Shown: positions 1 through 50,238, counted from the first letter of the stretch. The stretch is DNA of 64,000 nt from Phymorhynchus buccinoides (GCA_017654935.2 CM065682.1:40510966-40574965), one strand, 5' to 3'. The notes: a model not told the origin generated them from the sequence alone. Numbers and translations: made by a program.

Positions 1-222
1 TTTGTCTCATTTTTGCTTTCCTTCCATTCTGTTCATCTTACTTTTTAAAGCCATCACTATAATCCAAAGCAACACAGGCTGTAGATTAATGTACAATCTT
101 GTTAAAAAAAAGTTTTTGTTTTTTTGTTGGTTTTTTTTTTTTGGGGGGGATTGAGAATTTTGTTTACTGTCATTTCTTTTGTACCTTACATACCTGTTTC
201 AACATTTCCATTCCAGCACACT

Positions 223-449
223 GATTGGTCTCTATATATAGACTGCCCACGGGCCTGTAGCTTACCAGAATTGACGCAAGATGAATCGGACATTCCTTTG
301 TGGGGGGAGTGTCAAAACATGCATGGACTCTATTTGTCAAGAACGCTGGAAATTACGCAGATCTTGCGAAACGGTCCCTGAAGGACAATAGCTTGTGTTA
401 GCCGACATAAGAAGATAATTGGCGTGTCTGTATTGGGGCAACGTGTGAC
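223..449 (+). promoter_or_regulatory. Candidate core promoter and 5' UTR of the CCDC154-like gene
   Basis: An ATTGG (inverted CCAAT) at 224-228 and a TATATATA at 233-240 lie about 210 bases upstream of the start codon at 450. A TATA box there would place transcription start near 262-270 and give a 5' UTR of about 185 bases with no intron. The two motifs are closer together than usual. The region contains out-of-frame ATGs, for example in the ATGAATCGG stretch near 281. No transcript data are available here, so this is a suggestion. Confidence 0.35.
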
Positions 450-36411
<35,962 letters not shown>

Positions 36412-36640
36412 ATTATCCCTTTTGACCGTAGCTAGCTCATTGTTTGTTTGGATTTGGGCAATCAGATTCTTCCACTAATCAGAATCTTCCATTTGTAGAT
36501 CCTTACTCTATGTGTATATAATTATTATGTTGGGTGAATGGTAAATTTCTTGGTGGTTTTATTTTACCATTGTTTGGGGTTTTGTTGTCTAGACTGATGT
36601 GTTGTAAGTGTTTGACATAAATAAAACATATCTGAAAGAC
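36412..36640 (+). terminator. 3' UTR and polyadenylation signal of the 14b/15b form
   Basis: AATAAA at about 36620-36625 (in CATAAATAAAACAT) lies 210 bases past the stop. This is the likely 3' end of the gene. Confidence 0.7.
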
Positions 36641-36924
36641 TGTGAAATTCAAGAATGTGTTTGTAATGTAGATTTATTTACTCAACAAGCAAACATTCTG
36701 TGATGAATCTTTTTCCTTAACCAGTGATGTTTGCAATCTGCATAAAACATGTCTTTGTGTTTTGGTAAACAAACAACTTTTATTGAGCATGTTATGAATA
36801 ATTATTGTACTTTATTATAGAAGTTAAACCCACTCTTTCTCTTTTATACACTTATGCCCACGAATACACAATGCAAATATGCATTGTGTAAGCACACATG
36901 CACGCACAAGTGCACATGGATGTG

Positions 36925-36966
<42 letters not shown>

Positions 36967-38980
36967 CACACACACACACATGCACGCACGCACGCACACA
37001 CACACACACCTACATTGTTATTACTGATTTTGAACAATTTGCTACTTTTTATTAATTGCATGAGTTTTCGTTGTTCTAAATTTGTTCTTATGAAACTTAC
37101 AAAAATAAAATTTGTATTATTGTATACAATGTTAAGCATGAATGCTGTACTGTATGAACTGCATTTAAATTTGTTTTTACATGTATATATCATAAAACAT
37201 CAATATAACTTCACATCATTTTGTGAAAAGTCATTCACAGACACACACAAACAAACATGCAAGTGTGCGCACACACATACACACACACATACATGAAGTC
37301 ATAAAAATGCTCAAATGTAGAATCGCTACTGGATGCAGTGTTTCAAAGAGAGAATTACATCAGATAAATGTCATTACTCATTGTTCTGAATTTCTTTAAT
37401 CCAGTCTGTAACATTTCAAGAGTAAGGTTTTACATGTTGCAAAGATTTTCTAACACATGTGATGACATATTTAATATTTTGATATATTTTACTCTGCAAA
37501 TCTGTAGTACTGTTTCTTTACTGTCTTTACTTTATTGGAGATTTAGGTTTTAATCATATTCCTGAGGCATGTTTCATTGTTGTCTGCAAGGGTCTCTTTT
37601 CTTCCTCATTTGTATATTCTAAACATTAGAATAGATGTTTGTTGGTTTTATCTATTTCTCTGGCATAACCTTGCCACCGTAATTTTGGTTCGCGAATGCA
37701 GTGTGAGGAGAAGTACTTACAATAATGAAGTTGGGTTTATTAAAACCTCCTTGTGCATTTGTTGTAGCTTTAATTAAATAGTCAAAGACAACAGGATGAT
37801 TGATTCTTTCCCATACAATATTATTCAATACTGCTGAGACAAACAAATCTGTACAAACACTGACTTTAACAAACACACACACACCTACACAGTACACTTA
37901 TATGGAATTGAAAACTTGTGCTCTTCTGAAAAAATGGTTTGTGACAGATTCCATTTTCTAAAATCCTTCATACTAAAAGAATCAAATGTAAGTCTTTATT
38001 GAAGTCTATATATAGATATGTTTCACCTGTCATCTATTTGTCTGTCTCTGCCTTTCCAACTGTCTGTCTCTCAGAAACCGATGCCTACACAATATAGTCA
38101 AGAAATTTGAGAATTATTCTCAGTTTCAGATACATCCATTGAAACTCTATGTTTCATCAGTCTTCCCGTCATTGTGACTCCTAAAATGTACTCAACAGTG
38201 TAGAAAAGGTTCATAATCGAATTACCACGCAAATACTGATGAGGTGTTTTTAATGGGAACTCGGAACTGTCATCTCTGTTTTTACATATGAAGTAAGCTC
38301 CTTTTCTGGCTTAATTAAGAGAAAGTGGTTTAATTTGTTCTTATCATGTCTTCTGTTGTTTTACTGATAGATATTACCATTGTACCATGACAGGTGGACA
38401 TAATGCATATTACATTCATTTGTGTATATATAAAAGAATATAACTGAGAGACATACCAATTGTGATTTGGTGTGCCAAAACAAAACAAAAAATCTCAAAA
38501 TCTGTATTCGAATCCAAGCACCCATTCTCATCCATTCAGGACTCTTGTATGCTCATTGTACAAACACTGACTTTAACAAACACACACGCACACACACACA
38601 CAGAGAGGAACTCACACAAGCACACATGCACTCATATGTTATATACTCTAAATATATATATTTATGTATTATTTTTTCATTAATTTATGCATGCATTCAT
38701 TCATTTGTTCATTCTCTCTGTCTGCCTCTTTCTCTCTCTCCCCTCGTCTCCTTCTTTCTCATTAACTCTACATTTTCTCTGTATCTCTCTGTCTGTTTCT
38801 CAAACACACAAAACTTAAATTACTATTTCCTCTCATGGAATAAAACGGTTTTTGTTTTTTAGAATATTATGTTTCATAGTCTTCATCTGCCATATCTGTG
38901 ATAATTAATGTAAAAGATTCCAGATATAACAAAATTAAATATTTTATGAACTAACGAATATTGGTTTAGAATTCCTTTCA
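36640..38980. other. Intergenic stretch, no gene seen
   Basis: A/T-rich sequence with (CA)n runs at 36930-37010 and 37220-37290 and minor CA/CT patches near 38580 and 38720. I find no spliced or intact coding signal on either strand. Confidence 0.6.
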
Positions 38981-39059
38981 AGTCTTGATTGCGTGTGTTG
39001 TTGAGTGCGGGTTGATATTTTGTAAATTCAAATTTCTCTCTCTCTTTCTCTCTATTTCT

Positions 39060-39064
39060 CTCTA

Positions 39065-39103
<39 letters not shown>

Positions 39104-39111
39104 GTCTCTCT

Positions 39112-39200
<89 letters not shown>
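39060..39200 (+). repeat. (CT)n-rich tract
   Basis: CT repeats with a few TATC and CAGT interruptions; a further CT/CA tract is at 39709-39784. Confidence 0.97.
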
Positions 39201-39202
<2 letters not shown>

Positions 39203-39703
39203 GAGATGCAGTTCTGAAGTTTTGATTTTCATTTTCTCTTTTTTTCCCTCTCTCTCTCTCTCTCTTTTATGTGACAGGTAAGTTACTTGGACTTATGAGT
39301 GATGTGGAATTGAGTGATTGCTGTCGTGGTGCCAACAACAATACACTATGCACAAGCCTATATATACTAATATGCTCACGTTTATGTGACCACCATGAAA
39401 AATGAGTCAGGTAAATATCCGCCCATCCGACTTTAACTAATGTTATGTTGTCACTGTTGTTAATTTTCCATATCCATGCAGCATATTTTATTGAATACTA
39501 AGATTTTGGAGTCCTCCGCTAACTTTAAATGCCAGACTGGCTCCTGTCTTGACATGTAATAAGCTAAGACAAAGATCACTCGGTCATGTCTGAACTACAT
39601 GAGAAATTAATCTGCAGGTGAAAACATAATCCTACCTGGTCAAAACTTGCTACCCTAATTTTACTGAGTTACCCAGACAACTAAGAAAACTTTGAGGCAT
39701 TTG

Positions 39704-39748
<45 letters not shown>

Positions 39749-39752
39749 CCCC

Positions 39753-39784
<32 letters not shown>

Positions 39785-39799
39785 GTCTGGCTTACACTT

Positions 39800-41270
39800 C
39801 CTAAACACCTGGTTGAAGACTTTTAAAGTCGAAAATTCGTGCTCTCTAAGGTGTTTGGTGATTTATTGACCAAGACACACACACACACACACACAGAACC
39901 TAAACCTTGCCCAATCACCCTACCACCATCACCTATCCACACACCCCTACCCTCACCACCCCCGTGTCACTTAATTAAAACTCTAAAAACAAAGCCCTGG
40001 GTGCCTTCTACAGCCCAGATCAACAGACCCCTGCCTGACAAGACAGCGCAGGGTTAAGCCAGAAGATAGAGAGCAGGGGACACGAGTTGAAAAATGAGTT
40101 CGGTAGATATCCGACTTTAACTAACAACCAAGTCCCTGGTTGATTGTCGCTTGTCTTTTAAAACAACATTCGATTCCTCTCCGACCCTGGTTCTGTTGTT
40201 CTTTGAAGTCCTGGAGGGCGCAAGAGGTCGGGAGAGTGGGGTTGGGGGGTGAGCCCGACAGACAGAGCCATGCGTCGTATTGGTGAAGGGGTGACAGATT
40301 CCATTAGGTCCTAGCTTTACTTAGATCACCGCACCGTCAACCTATATGATAGGCCCTCTGCTTACTGGTGGGTGTGGAAGATGGAATGAGAGAGTTTGAC
40401 TTGGGTAAAAGTACTCTAGGGTAGGGGGATCGTTGTGTGTGTGTGTGTGTGTGTGAGGGGACTTACTAGGGGGTCACGGAAGGCTTGGGGGTCTTTCTGA
40501 TGTGTCGATCTGCACGTAGGCTAAGTAAAGAGGAGTTCTGAATATGACTAGATAAAAAGAAGAAGAAAAAAAGCACCGAGGAAAACGACTCGCTCTTCTT
40601 TCTCTGTTTCAACGACCATGATAACAGGTTAATTTCCTTTTACAGTTTACAGAGGAAAACTAAAAAATTGTTTATGCTACTCGCCGCATGATTATGTTTT
40701 TTGTGTGATATCCTAATTCTACACATTTTGTAAAATTGCGTCAATATTTTGTTGTTTTGTTTATAAACTGTTTTATTCAAACATTTGAACAAACAGGCAG
40801 ATTTTACAAAAACCCCCCAAAAAACAAACGATCTTTATGGTAGAAGTTTTAAAATTTAAAAACTCTGAGGCGTGTGTCCCAGCATTCGAGTCCAACTATA
40901 ACATTCAGATAAAAGAGAAGGTAGCTGCTATTCGGGAAAACTAGACAGGGATTTGTGTATCCATTATGTAAATACCCTGTCCAAGAAACATCTCGGAGGA
41001 TATTAAAAGACGGTTGGTCTTAGTACACGGGAGGTCCCAAAATAATGGCTAAATACGTCAATAGTCCCTGAGGCTTGCAGCACTATAAAGAGTCGATTAA
41101 AAGACCTATATGAGTATGTTGTCCCATATGTGCCCCTAGGGGTCGAGAGGACGTAAAACACCAGTTACCACCACTATATGAGTATGTGGATTGAGAGACA
41201 GTCAATCACAAAGACACAACTGTAACATGATTTTCCGTAACTGCCATTACTGTAGAAAATCAATGAGGTA
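39800..41270. other. Intergenic stretch, no gene recognised
   Basis: Mixed unique sequence. One repeat piece is recognisable: about 41131-41167 is the reverse complement of the GTTTTACGTCCTCTCGG...ACATATGGGACA motif that opens the repeats at 13350 and 49811. Confidence 0.5.
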
Positions 41271-41272
41271 GG

Positions 41273-41747
41273 CCTAATGCAATACAGTTCTCTCTCTTTA
41301 TACACATGCGACATAATGCTAAGAATGTAACGTCACAATAATAAGGCCTACTGATGTCTTGCCCCCCCTAATGCAATACAGTTATCTCTCTTTATACACA
41401 TGCGACATAATGCTAAGAATGTAACGTCACAATAATAAGGCCTACTGATGTCTTGCCCCCCCTAATGCAATACAGTTCTCTCTCTTTATACACATGCGAC
41501 ATAATGCTAAGAATGTAGCGTCACAATAATAAGACGCCTACTGATGTCTTGCCCCCCCTAATGCAATACAGTTCTCTCTCTTTATACACATGCGACATAA
41601 TGCTAAGAATGTAACGTCACAATAATAAGACGCCTACTGATGTCTTGCCCCCCCTAATGCAATACAGTTCTCTCTCTTTATACACATGCGACATAATGCT
41701 AAGAATGTAACGTCACAATAATAACACGCCTACTGATGTCTTGTCCC
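41273..41747 (+). repeat. 94-96-bp minisatellite, five copies
   Basis: CCTAATGCAATACAGTTCTC, CATGCGACATAATGCTAAGA and ACGTCACAATAATAA recur at 41273, 41367, 41461, 41557 and 41653. The first spacings are 94 bases and the later ones 96, because AAGGCC became AAGACGCC. It ends in a C run at 41745-41766. Confidence 0.95.
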
Positions 41748-42171
41748 CCCCCCCCCCCCCCCCCCCTTTCTCCCTCCTAGCTTCTGAACAACGTCTCGCC
41801 CTGAACTAACAGAGCGTCTGTTATCTTGGGCGCGTTTTAGTCCGCGGGGGTAATCAGCTGGCCTTGTTTTAGCGACTCCGCTATGCACCAAGCCCTGGGG
41901 ATCAGCGGCAGGGAAACTAGCTACTAGCCGGCAATTTCACCCATCCCCGGGGGAGCAGGGAATGGAATGTTACCACAGGAAGAAAAAAAAAGTGGATATG
42001 GAAGAGAGGGAGAAAGAGAGAGAGGAACAATGAACAATATTTTACTGAACTGGGCCATCTGCCCATGTAAAAGGGGACAACGGGGTAGGGACATCATCCA
42101 ATGTGAAAATAAATAGAAAATACAATAAACAAGTACATGTAATTCAAACTTTCAAAAACAATACGCGAGGT

Positions 42172-42176
<5 letters not shown>

Positions 42177-42225
<49 letters not shown>
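42177..42225 (+). repeat. (GA)n microsatellite
   Basis: A GA run of about 48 bases just left of the first palindromic MITE. Confidence 0.98.
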
Positions 42226-42229
<4 letters not shown>

Positions 42230-42452
42230 TGAAAAGGAATTGGAGCCAGGCAGAAGGTGTGGATTGGGGGTGAGGGTGGAGGGATTATGTGGACAGACTT
42301 GCAGGAAGTTTAGGTGGAAGTTGTTCTTTACGTGCACTCTGAGCTGGGCAAGCGAGTGTTCAAACAAAACGTCACATCTGGTCGTTATTTTCCCGTGAAA
42401 TGCAGCATTAACAGCATATTTGATTAAAAGAACGTTAACTTTTCCACTATTA

Positions 42453-42691
42453 GGGGAAGACGGGGTAAAAAGCCCACGGGCGGGTAAGAAGCCCATGCCA
42501 ATTATCTCATGAAATAATGAAACTTTCAGTCAAATTTGCCCATGAGACGAATGCTAATGTGTGCCCATGAGACGAATGCTAACACATTAGCATTCGTCTC
42601 ATGGGCAAATTTGACTGAAAGTTTCATTATTTCATGAGATAATTGGCATGGGCTTCTTACCCGCCCGTGGGCTTTTTACCCCCTCTTCCCC
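42453..42691. mobile_element. Palindromic MITE, copy 1
   Basis: GGGGAAGACGGGGTAAAAAG at the left is mirrored by CTTTTTACCCCCTCTTCCCC at the right. The whole 239 bases fold back with hardly a mismatch, except a short central direct repeat of GTGCCCATGAGACGAATGCT-like text. TA flanks both ends. Confidence 0.93.
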
Positions 42692-43001
42692 TAACAATGC
42701 ATTTAAAAGACATTTGATTATTCAATCCTTCGTCTACCTTTGTCGGTTGTCTCGTTTCTTCTTCGTTTTCTAACACAGATTTGAGATGATAAAAGGTGTT
42801 TGTTTCTACTGAATATACCCATTAACGTCTGTGTACAAAGTCTTCACCACATAATACTTTTTTTTTTCTCCGATTCAAGATTTTACATTATTTTGTCTTC
42901 CTCGTTATCATCTTTGTATTTTAATTAATTTAATTTAATTACTTCATTATTTGATGTCTTTACATTTGCTACGTCTTTTTCTGCTCAACTTGCAAGCTAT
43001 A

Positions 43002-43170
43002 GGGGAAGACGGGGTAAAAAGTGCATGGGCGGGTAAGAAGCCCACCCCAATTATCTCATGAAATGAAGCAAATTTCAGCATGGGCAAATTTGACTGAAAT
43101 TTTCTTTATTTCATGAGATAATTGGGGTGGGCTTCTTACCCGCCCATGCGCTTTTTACCCCGTCTTCCCC
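43002..43170. mobile_element. Palindromic MITE, copy 2 (short)
   Basis: The ends are as in copy 1, 169 bases, flanked by TA. The centre is shortened to GCAAATTTCAGCATGGGC and its partner arm, giving an almost perfect hairpin. Confidence 0.93.
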
Positions 43171-43267
43171 TATAGTTGTTGTTGTTTTTGTGTGTTTTAC
43201 TACACTGATCCCCTTTTGTTTTTGTTGTACCCCCTTTCCCATGTCTTCTTCTTTTATGCTGACTGTG

Positions 43268-43382
43268 TAGAGTGGCACAGTGGTAGCGCGTTCGCTTCGT
43301 GTCAAGTAAACCCGAGTTCGAACCTTGGTTCCAGGGGGGTTTTCCTCTCACTTTACACTAGGCCTTGCGGTCTGAACGTGGA

Positions 43383-43413
<31 letters not shown>

Positions 43414-43540
43414 CGTGTGCTCCTGCACTTAGCACACGTTAAACCCAGTGGCAACGAAAAAGTTGTCATTTGATCAAAATTCACCCCCCTCCCTTCCTTC
43501 CTCATCAGTCACACAAAAATTGCATGCAAATTTTTTTTTT
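43268..43540 (+). mobile_element. tRNA-derived SINE
   Basis: The head has a pol III A box, TGGCACAGTGGTA (43273-43285), and B box, GAGTTCGAACC (43314-43324), at tRNA-like spacing. A unique body with CGGATGAGACGATAAACCGA and GCACACGTTAAACCCAGTGG follows, then T-rich text. A further 3' part with GGAGCAACCCGAATTT and (CCTAA)n at 43633-43655 may belong to it. A truncated copy is at 10135-10262. Confidence 0.85.
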
Positions 43541-43655
43541 TTTTTAAATTGGGTGGCGCGCCTCTGGCTGCGACGTTCTCTCCAGGTGGGAGCAACCCGA
43601 ATTTAACAGAGACGCCTCTGTGACTATAATGCACCTAACCTAACCTAACCTAACC

Positions 43656-44653
<998 letters not shown>

Positions 44654-44659
44654 TTGGGT

Positions 44660-45910
44660 CAGGTGGCTAGGTGGAAAGCTGGTTGGTCGGCTGGTATGGC
44701 TGTTCAAACAGAAGAACCTGTCGGCTTGGTGTGGTTCTTGGAAGGTGATCTGCTGTTGTGGTGTACGTGAGAAGATGGCCAGATTCCTTCGTCACCATAA
44801 CGTTACGCCTGGGTCATGTCATACGCAGCTCTTCTCTGACCTTTCAGACTCTCCGCCAAGGAGGTTATATGTTTTCCATCTGCATGACTTTTTGTAATAG
44901 CTCATCCCTGATGTGAATTGTCCTGAAATCCTCATGGCCGAGAGAGAGTAGGAAGTACCCTGGGCAAGATATTCCCACTGTGCACTTAATTCCAGCCCTG
45001 TATTCCATAATGGCAGTTACGGTGCTCTTCTGCTATCTGGAGGTCACAGACGGGGACGAGACATGGAACTGATCAGTGGTACCTGCTCTAAATGAAGTAA
45101 CGTAGAAAAAAGTAATTCTGATTAACTCCAGCATCGGCTAAATGATACCAAATCCATACATCAAATTCAATTAAAAATTTAAAAAAAAAGTTAAAAAAAA
45201 GTGTAGCTGTTGAAAGAGACGCACAGACAGGCAAAAGCAAAAAAATTATTATCCCAGAAGTTAAAACAAAATGGCGTCAGAGCAAAGCTCTTCTCTTTTT
45301 CTTTTGCATAAGGAGTAGTGGATGTGGTAAATTCATGTCTCATTTTCGTCTCTTTTTTTTCTTCTTGTTCTATGACTGACTCCACGAGATCTCCCGCTCC
45401 CTGCACATGATCAAAGATAGATTCTTGTCAGCCGCTAAACATCAAAGAAGAAGGAAGAATAACGCGTGTCAACTCTGTTTTTGTTGTCTCGCAAAACCTC
45501 TCTCTTGTAGCTATTACCACAGAGACCGTTGCAAACATATTAATGCGATAAATGCACAAAGCGATTACTTTCAGCCTCGAAGGGGTTAATGGTGTTTCCT
45601 GGAAACACACATACGATCGCGCTGATAGGTTAAAGACTCAAATGAAAGACATCAAAGAAATAAGAAACACACTTCCACTCCCCCAACCCACCACATTCAA
45701 GTGTCCCCTTTGTCCATCAATTTTATGAGAACCTACAATAAGAAATAGCCACACAAAGTTAATATGGAACGTGTCTGTTCTTTATCGATAACCGGTGAAC
45801 AGAGTATTAGAAATCGATAGGTTAGATCAGCTTACTATCTGTTTAATAAGCCCACGGGCAACTAAAGGCCCACGTAGAAATCGATCTTGTCCAATGTAGT
45901 ATAGCTTTGG
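44660..45910. other. Intergenic stretch, nothing recognised
   Basis: Unique-looking sequence. Short open frames on both strands lack coding bias and splice structure. Confidence 0.45.
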
Positions 45911-45917
45911 AGGGAAT

Positions 45918-45980
45918 AATAATAATACTGGACACTTACATAGCGCTTTTTATCGAGCACAAAGCGCTTTATAATCAGCA
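45918..45980 (+). repeat. (AAT)n-GCGCTTT short interspersed piece, copy 1
   Basis: AATAATAATAATACTGGACA then CATAGCGCTTTTTATCGAGC and AAAGCGCTTTA. A relative at 50239-50345 has (AAT)n, TTACAGAGCGCTTAA and CTCAAAGCGCTGAAC. This arrangement is common at the ends of invertebrate SINEs. Confidence 0.65.
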
Positions 45981-46002
45981 TTAAAACATTCACAGACATA
46001 CA

Positions 46003-46071
46003 CACACGGACACGCACGCACGCACACGCACGCACACGTACGCACGCACGCACGCACGCACACGCACACGC

Positions 46072-46142
<71 letters not shown>

Positions 46143-46335
46143 AACACGCACAACTGACAGACACACACGCACGTACGTGCACGCACGCGAGCGAACGTGT
46201 TCTTGCACACAAACAAACACAGACCCACACACATTTAATCAAACACACAGAACACACATTCTCACTGAAACGCACACACACGTACACAAACACACTTGTA
46301 CAATTACGCGCGCGCGCGCGCACACACGCACACAC
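46003..46335 (+). repeat. (CA)n and CGCA-rich tract
   Basis: A long CA/CGCA microsatellite ending in (GC)n and CACACAC at 46310-46337, where the LINE fragment starts. Confidence 0.97.
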
Positions 46336-46337
46336 AC

Positions 46338-47198
46338 GGTGACGGTTCTTTACTAGACAATAATGCAGGCTGTGGATTTGTCATTCCCACTTTAAAAATC
46401 GACAAATCTTTTTATCTTGGTAAAGACTTCTCCATTTTCACAGCTGAATTAGTAGCAATTTCAATGGCTATTCAGTATGTTATAGATGTTCCATTTAACT
46501 TCTACGGTGTTCTTTTGTGTGTAGATTCTAAATCTGTTCTTCAAGCTTTAGAATGAACAAGTCCAAAAAACAGGGCTGAAATCATTACAGAAATTAGAAT
46601 ACTTATCCATATTCTTATATCAAGAGGCATCACAGTTGAATTTTGTTGGATCCCATCTCATTGTTCGATTTCTGGAAATGAATGGGCTGATCGGTCAGGG
46701 GCAAACAAATCTGATAAATCTACGGATATTCACATTCCCTGGAGTTTGCAAGAAGGCTATTCTCTCTTACAAAGAGCTTCTTTTGATTTTGATAAAATCT
46801 ACAAAGAATCTATGCTTCACAAAATACATAAATCTGAATCTTCCATAAAGTGTTGTTTAAACTCCCGATCATGGAAGTCTCAGAAAAGAGATTCCATAGT
46901 AAATTATGTATCTCTTAATAGAAATGTAAACAAACATCCAAAACGCCTTAAAAAGTTTGTTTCACTACTTTATAGACTTAAGCTAAATGCTTTTAAAACT
47001 AAATTCACAAAAAATCTTCAATGTGTATGCGGTGCTATTGATAATTGTACAACACACATTCTATATTATTGCCCTTATTTTGAATCGGCCCTTTCAGAAT
47101 TCAGAAAAGATGAATCCAAATGTATATTCCAAGATGCCGTATCTCTTTTGAATTTTGTACAAACTTTAATGTTAAGTCCATTTGGCTCGTTTCTATGA
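46338..47198 (+). pseudogene. RNase H plus C-terminal region of a LINE polyprotein, one nonsense codon
   Basis: In one frame the sequence shows the RNase H acidic residues in order: DGS, the Glu of FTAELVAISMA, DSKSVLQALE, and the final GNEWADRSGAN, with FCWIPSH before it. After it comes a C-terminal C-x-C...CTTHILYYCPYF zinc-knuckle-like block usual for I/Jockey-type LINEs. A TGA at 46554-46556 follows ALE, where relatives usually have Trp, so a single base change probably caused it. Otherwise 287 codons are open. It is an inactive fragment. Confidence 0.82.
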
Positions 47199-47286
47199 TT
47201 GCTGTTGGGTTTTTGTTTATAGAATGTTTGCATTTTTATTCTGGAGTTTTTATTTTATTTCATTATTATTATTATTATTATTATGT
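46338..47286 (+). mobile_element. 5'-truncated non-LTR retrotransposon with RNase H
   Basis: The coding part begins at DGS of an RNase H domain directly after a CA microsatellite and runs to a TGA at 47196-47198. The tail is (ATT)n at 47262-47283. Everything upstream (endonuclease, reverse transcriptase) is missing, a typical 5' truncation. Confidence 0.85.
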
Positions 47287-47457
47287 TTAAAAAACCCCCA
47301 CTGTTTTAACTAAGCATACATCCCCTAATGTTACATATAAATATGCACTTTAAGCACACACAGATACACATGCACATACCCACGCGCACACACTCACACA
47401 CACACTTTCATGTCTAATATCACTTCTAAGTGAAAACAAGTTAAATTAAAGAACAAC

Positions 47458-47614
<157 letters not shown>

Positions 47615-47649
47615 ACACACAAACACACACGCGCACTCACATGTACAAA

Positions 47650-49056
47650 CACACACGTGGGAACATAATATCGATGTAGCCCAGTCTCTGTGTTAGTTAA
47701 TACAACAGACATGACTTCTGAGTAGCTCGCCTAAATTATTAACCCATCGAAAATGTGCATATTTTAACATTTTAATCAAACATCATGTCGTGACCTGACT
47801 GTCACAATAAGAGAATGAACCTAAAATAATACTAATCCACCTCCACATCCCGGCCAAATTATTAAAATTCCTAGCGTCCACGAACTTATCATCACAATTT
47901 CGTACTACTGAGTCTGACTACCGCCTTAGAATTATAAGACACGCCCACATACCCAGTTCAGAAAAAAATGATTATTATGCGTCTGTCGCATGTCTTAGCT
48001 GACTCCGCCCCTTCTATGCTTTATGAAAGCGAGGTGTGAAGCACTATCAGATAATGCAAGCTGGCTGTGGACGGATTTTGATTGACTTGGTTATCGATTG
48101 CCGCGAAGTTAATTTAAGTCTGCCATTGTGGCGGTCTTTTTCGCATGGCAGACCCCAGCAGAGAGGCCTGGTCAATAAAGGTAAGGGGGTTTGACCCGTG
48201 GTCAGTTTTGGTCGGACCGGGCACCTTTCCAAGCACGTCAGGTGAGTTGAGCGAGTGTCAAAGTTTGGACATACACTTAGCAACAGTCGCTGAGGATGAT
48301 TCAACAGTCTAAAAGAACGAACGGTCATCTAATTTTGCTTCTTTATTCGCTAAGGATCTTTCATTTTGGGCAATATCATGCACCTACCAAGTTTAATTTG
48401 GGATTTCAATAGGTTCAAATTGTGAAAATCAATTAAGAAAGAACATAAAAATTCCAAAATCTTCGTTGAAATTTCCGATGCTCTTGACGCCAGTTTTCAC
48501 TGTATCACTGTTTTCTAGTTGTGTTTTTTCTTCAACGGACCAAATGGTCGGAGATTTATTCCCGATTAGAAGTGCAAATGACCTTGAAAAAAAATGTAGA
48601 CCTACTAGAGTTTTTTTCTCTCGTCTTTTTCATTTTGTTTTGTCAAATTTGTGTTTTTGTTGACCTGTCAGATTTACGTGTTTGTTTTTAGTTGTGTTTA
48701 TGAGATGTGTGTATTTTTGTTTATTTAACAATGTCACATTTCGTGTTTATTTTCGTTTGTTATTTCAGAGTTGTTGGCTTTCATTTTTGTGTTTTCAGAT
48801 TGATGAGTTTTCCCCCCAAACATTTTGCTAGGCTTATCATTTCGCGATTTCAGATGTTTGTTTTTATTTTTGTGTGGGGTCGTGTAATGTAAGCGTTGTG
48901 AAAATGCTAAGCTGCAGAAAAAATCACATCTCTGGTGATAGAGAATGTTCAAAGTAGGATGCTATTTTAGTAGACTTCTTTTTGTTACACTATAAACGGT
49001 GCAGAAACAAAACACTTATTTAAAAATATTAAGACATAAAATAAAAAATCTATTGT

Positions 49057-49060
<4 letters not shown>
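47650..49060. other. Intergenic stretch, nothing firmly recognised
   Basis: Positions 48000-48330 are less A/T-rich and contain GACTCCGCCCC and two good donor-like sites (AATAAAGGTAAGG, CGTCAGGTGAGT). This might be a non-coding first exon, but no coding exon follows that I can join. Confidence 0.35.
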
Positions 49061-49061
<1 letters not shown>

Positions 49062-49089
<28 letters not shown>

Positions 49090-49130
49090 CCTGTTATAGT
49101 CCCGTCAACAGCTATGGTTATCTCAGGACT
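49062..49130 (-). repeat. Short element with (TTAG)n tail
   Basis: (GTTA)n at 49062-49089, then CCTGTTATAGTCCCGTCAAC AGCTATGGTTATCTC. The inverse of this text occurs at 4948-4997 in intron 2. The (CTAA)n end suggests a retroposed 3' tail. Confidence 0.65.
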
Positions 49131-49810
49131 GTCACCGCGTTAAGTTCGACCACGTATAACAAAACACACATAAATGATTCTTAGCAACGTCCCAAGACCT
49201 AAAAAATATATATAAATAAACAGTGCAATTCACGACATGGCATCTTCATCATTGTACGCTATAGCTCATAATTTCACACAGTGCTGGAAACGTTGAACCA
49301 CTCTACTCTACTTATCGGATCCAGGTTTGAAAAAAACAGTAAAAAAAAAGGATAACAAACACATCATAGTAAAACAAATATGTAAAAAAGGCCATATAGG
49401 CAAATATGCACTGCAGAATGGGCAACATGTGCCCACTCAAGTGCGTAAGGTCTCACGCGTGAAAGCCAGTGAACAATATAAAAAACCTGGAATGTCATAA
49501 ATTGTAAATGAGGATGGAGAGAATGAAAAATGGGGATGAGGGGCTACTCTTAGTTCAAAGCTCCCCCACCACGACAAGGTGGAAGCCCGCGGGGGAGCCA
49601 TGTGTGGACTTCGTTAGTTGGCTCTTGAAAGTACACTAAGTAGTAGCCTTCTGTCATGTTCTGTATTGTGTAACCACCACCACCACCACCACCACCACCA
49701 CCACAACAACAGAAAAAAAAGAAAGAAGCAAGAAAATGCAAGCTCGATATTTTCAATCGAATCCTTAACGTCACATAAATGTATATAAAAAGTTTCGATG
49801 AATGAAAAAT

Positions 49811-49989
49811 GGTGTTTTACGTCCTATCGGTCATAGACACATATGGGACATTGGTAAATACAAAGATGGTGGGAACAGTACTGGCTGCAATGCCCGGAGG
49901 CAGTGCAACACCAGTAAAGTCCCGAGTTTTTATCAATATAGATATGTGTAGCGGTAACCACGCCTCGGATAAACCTCATCGGCTATGGT
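49811..49989 (+). repeat. Dispersed repeat, copy 2 (partner at 13350-13524)
   Basis: GTTTTACGTCCTATCGGTCA to CCTCATCGGCTATGG matches the first copy with scattered substitutions, consistent with an old non-coding element. Confidence 0.8.
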
Positions 49990-50237
49990 ACCGCCACAAT
50001 AAGTTATTTTGAAGTAAAAAAAATATATATAAAAAAAAAAAAAATTTCGTTTTGCTTCAACCTCACTTGCTAAATAAAGATGCCCTTTATTCATTGATTT
50101 TTGGGCTTAACCGTGTTTTTATTCAAAATAAAAGTACTGATTGGTTTTTTCTTGGCCAACTGCCCCTTTTCAAACGAAAAAAAAATCGTCAATTTTTGTT
50201 ATGCATGTTGTGCACAATACTCTTTCATTTAGTATTG

Positions 50238-50238
<1 letters not shown>

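Noticed and set aside
43268..43345. A functional tRNA gene
   Set aside because: A and B boxes are present, but the acceptor stem does not close and the sequence runs on into a SINE body that recurs without its head at 10135.
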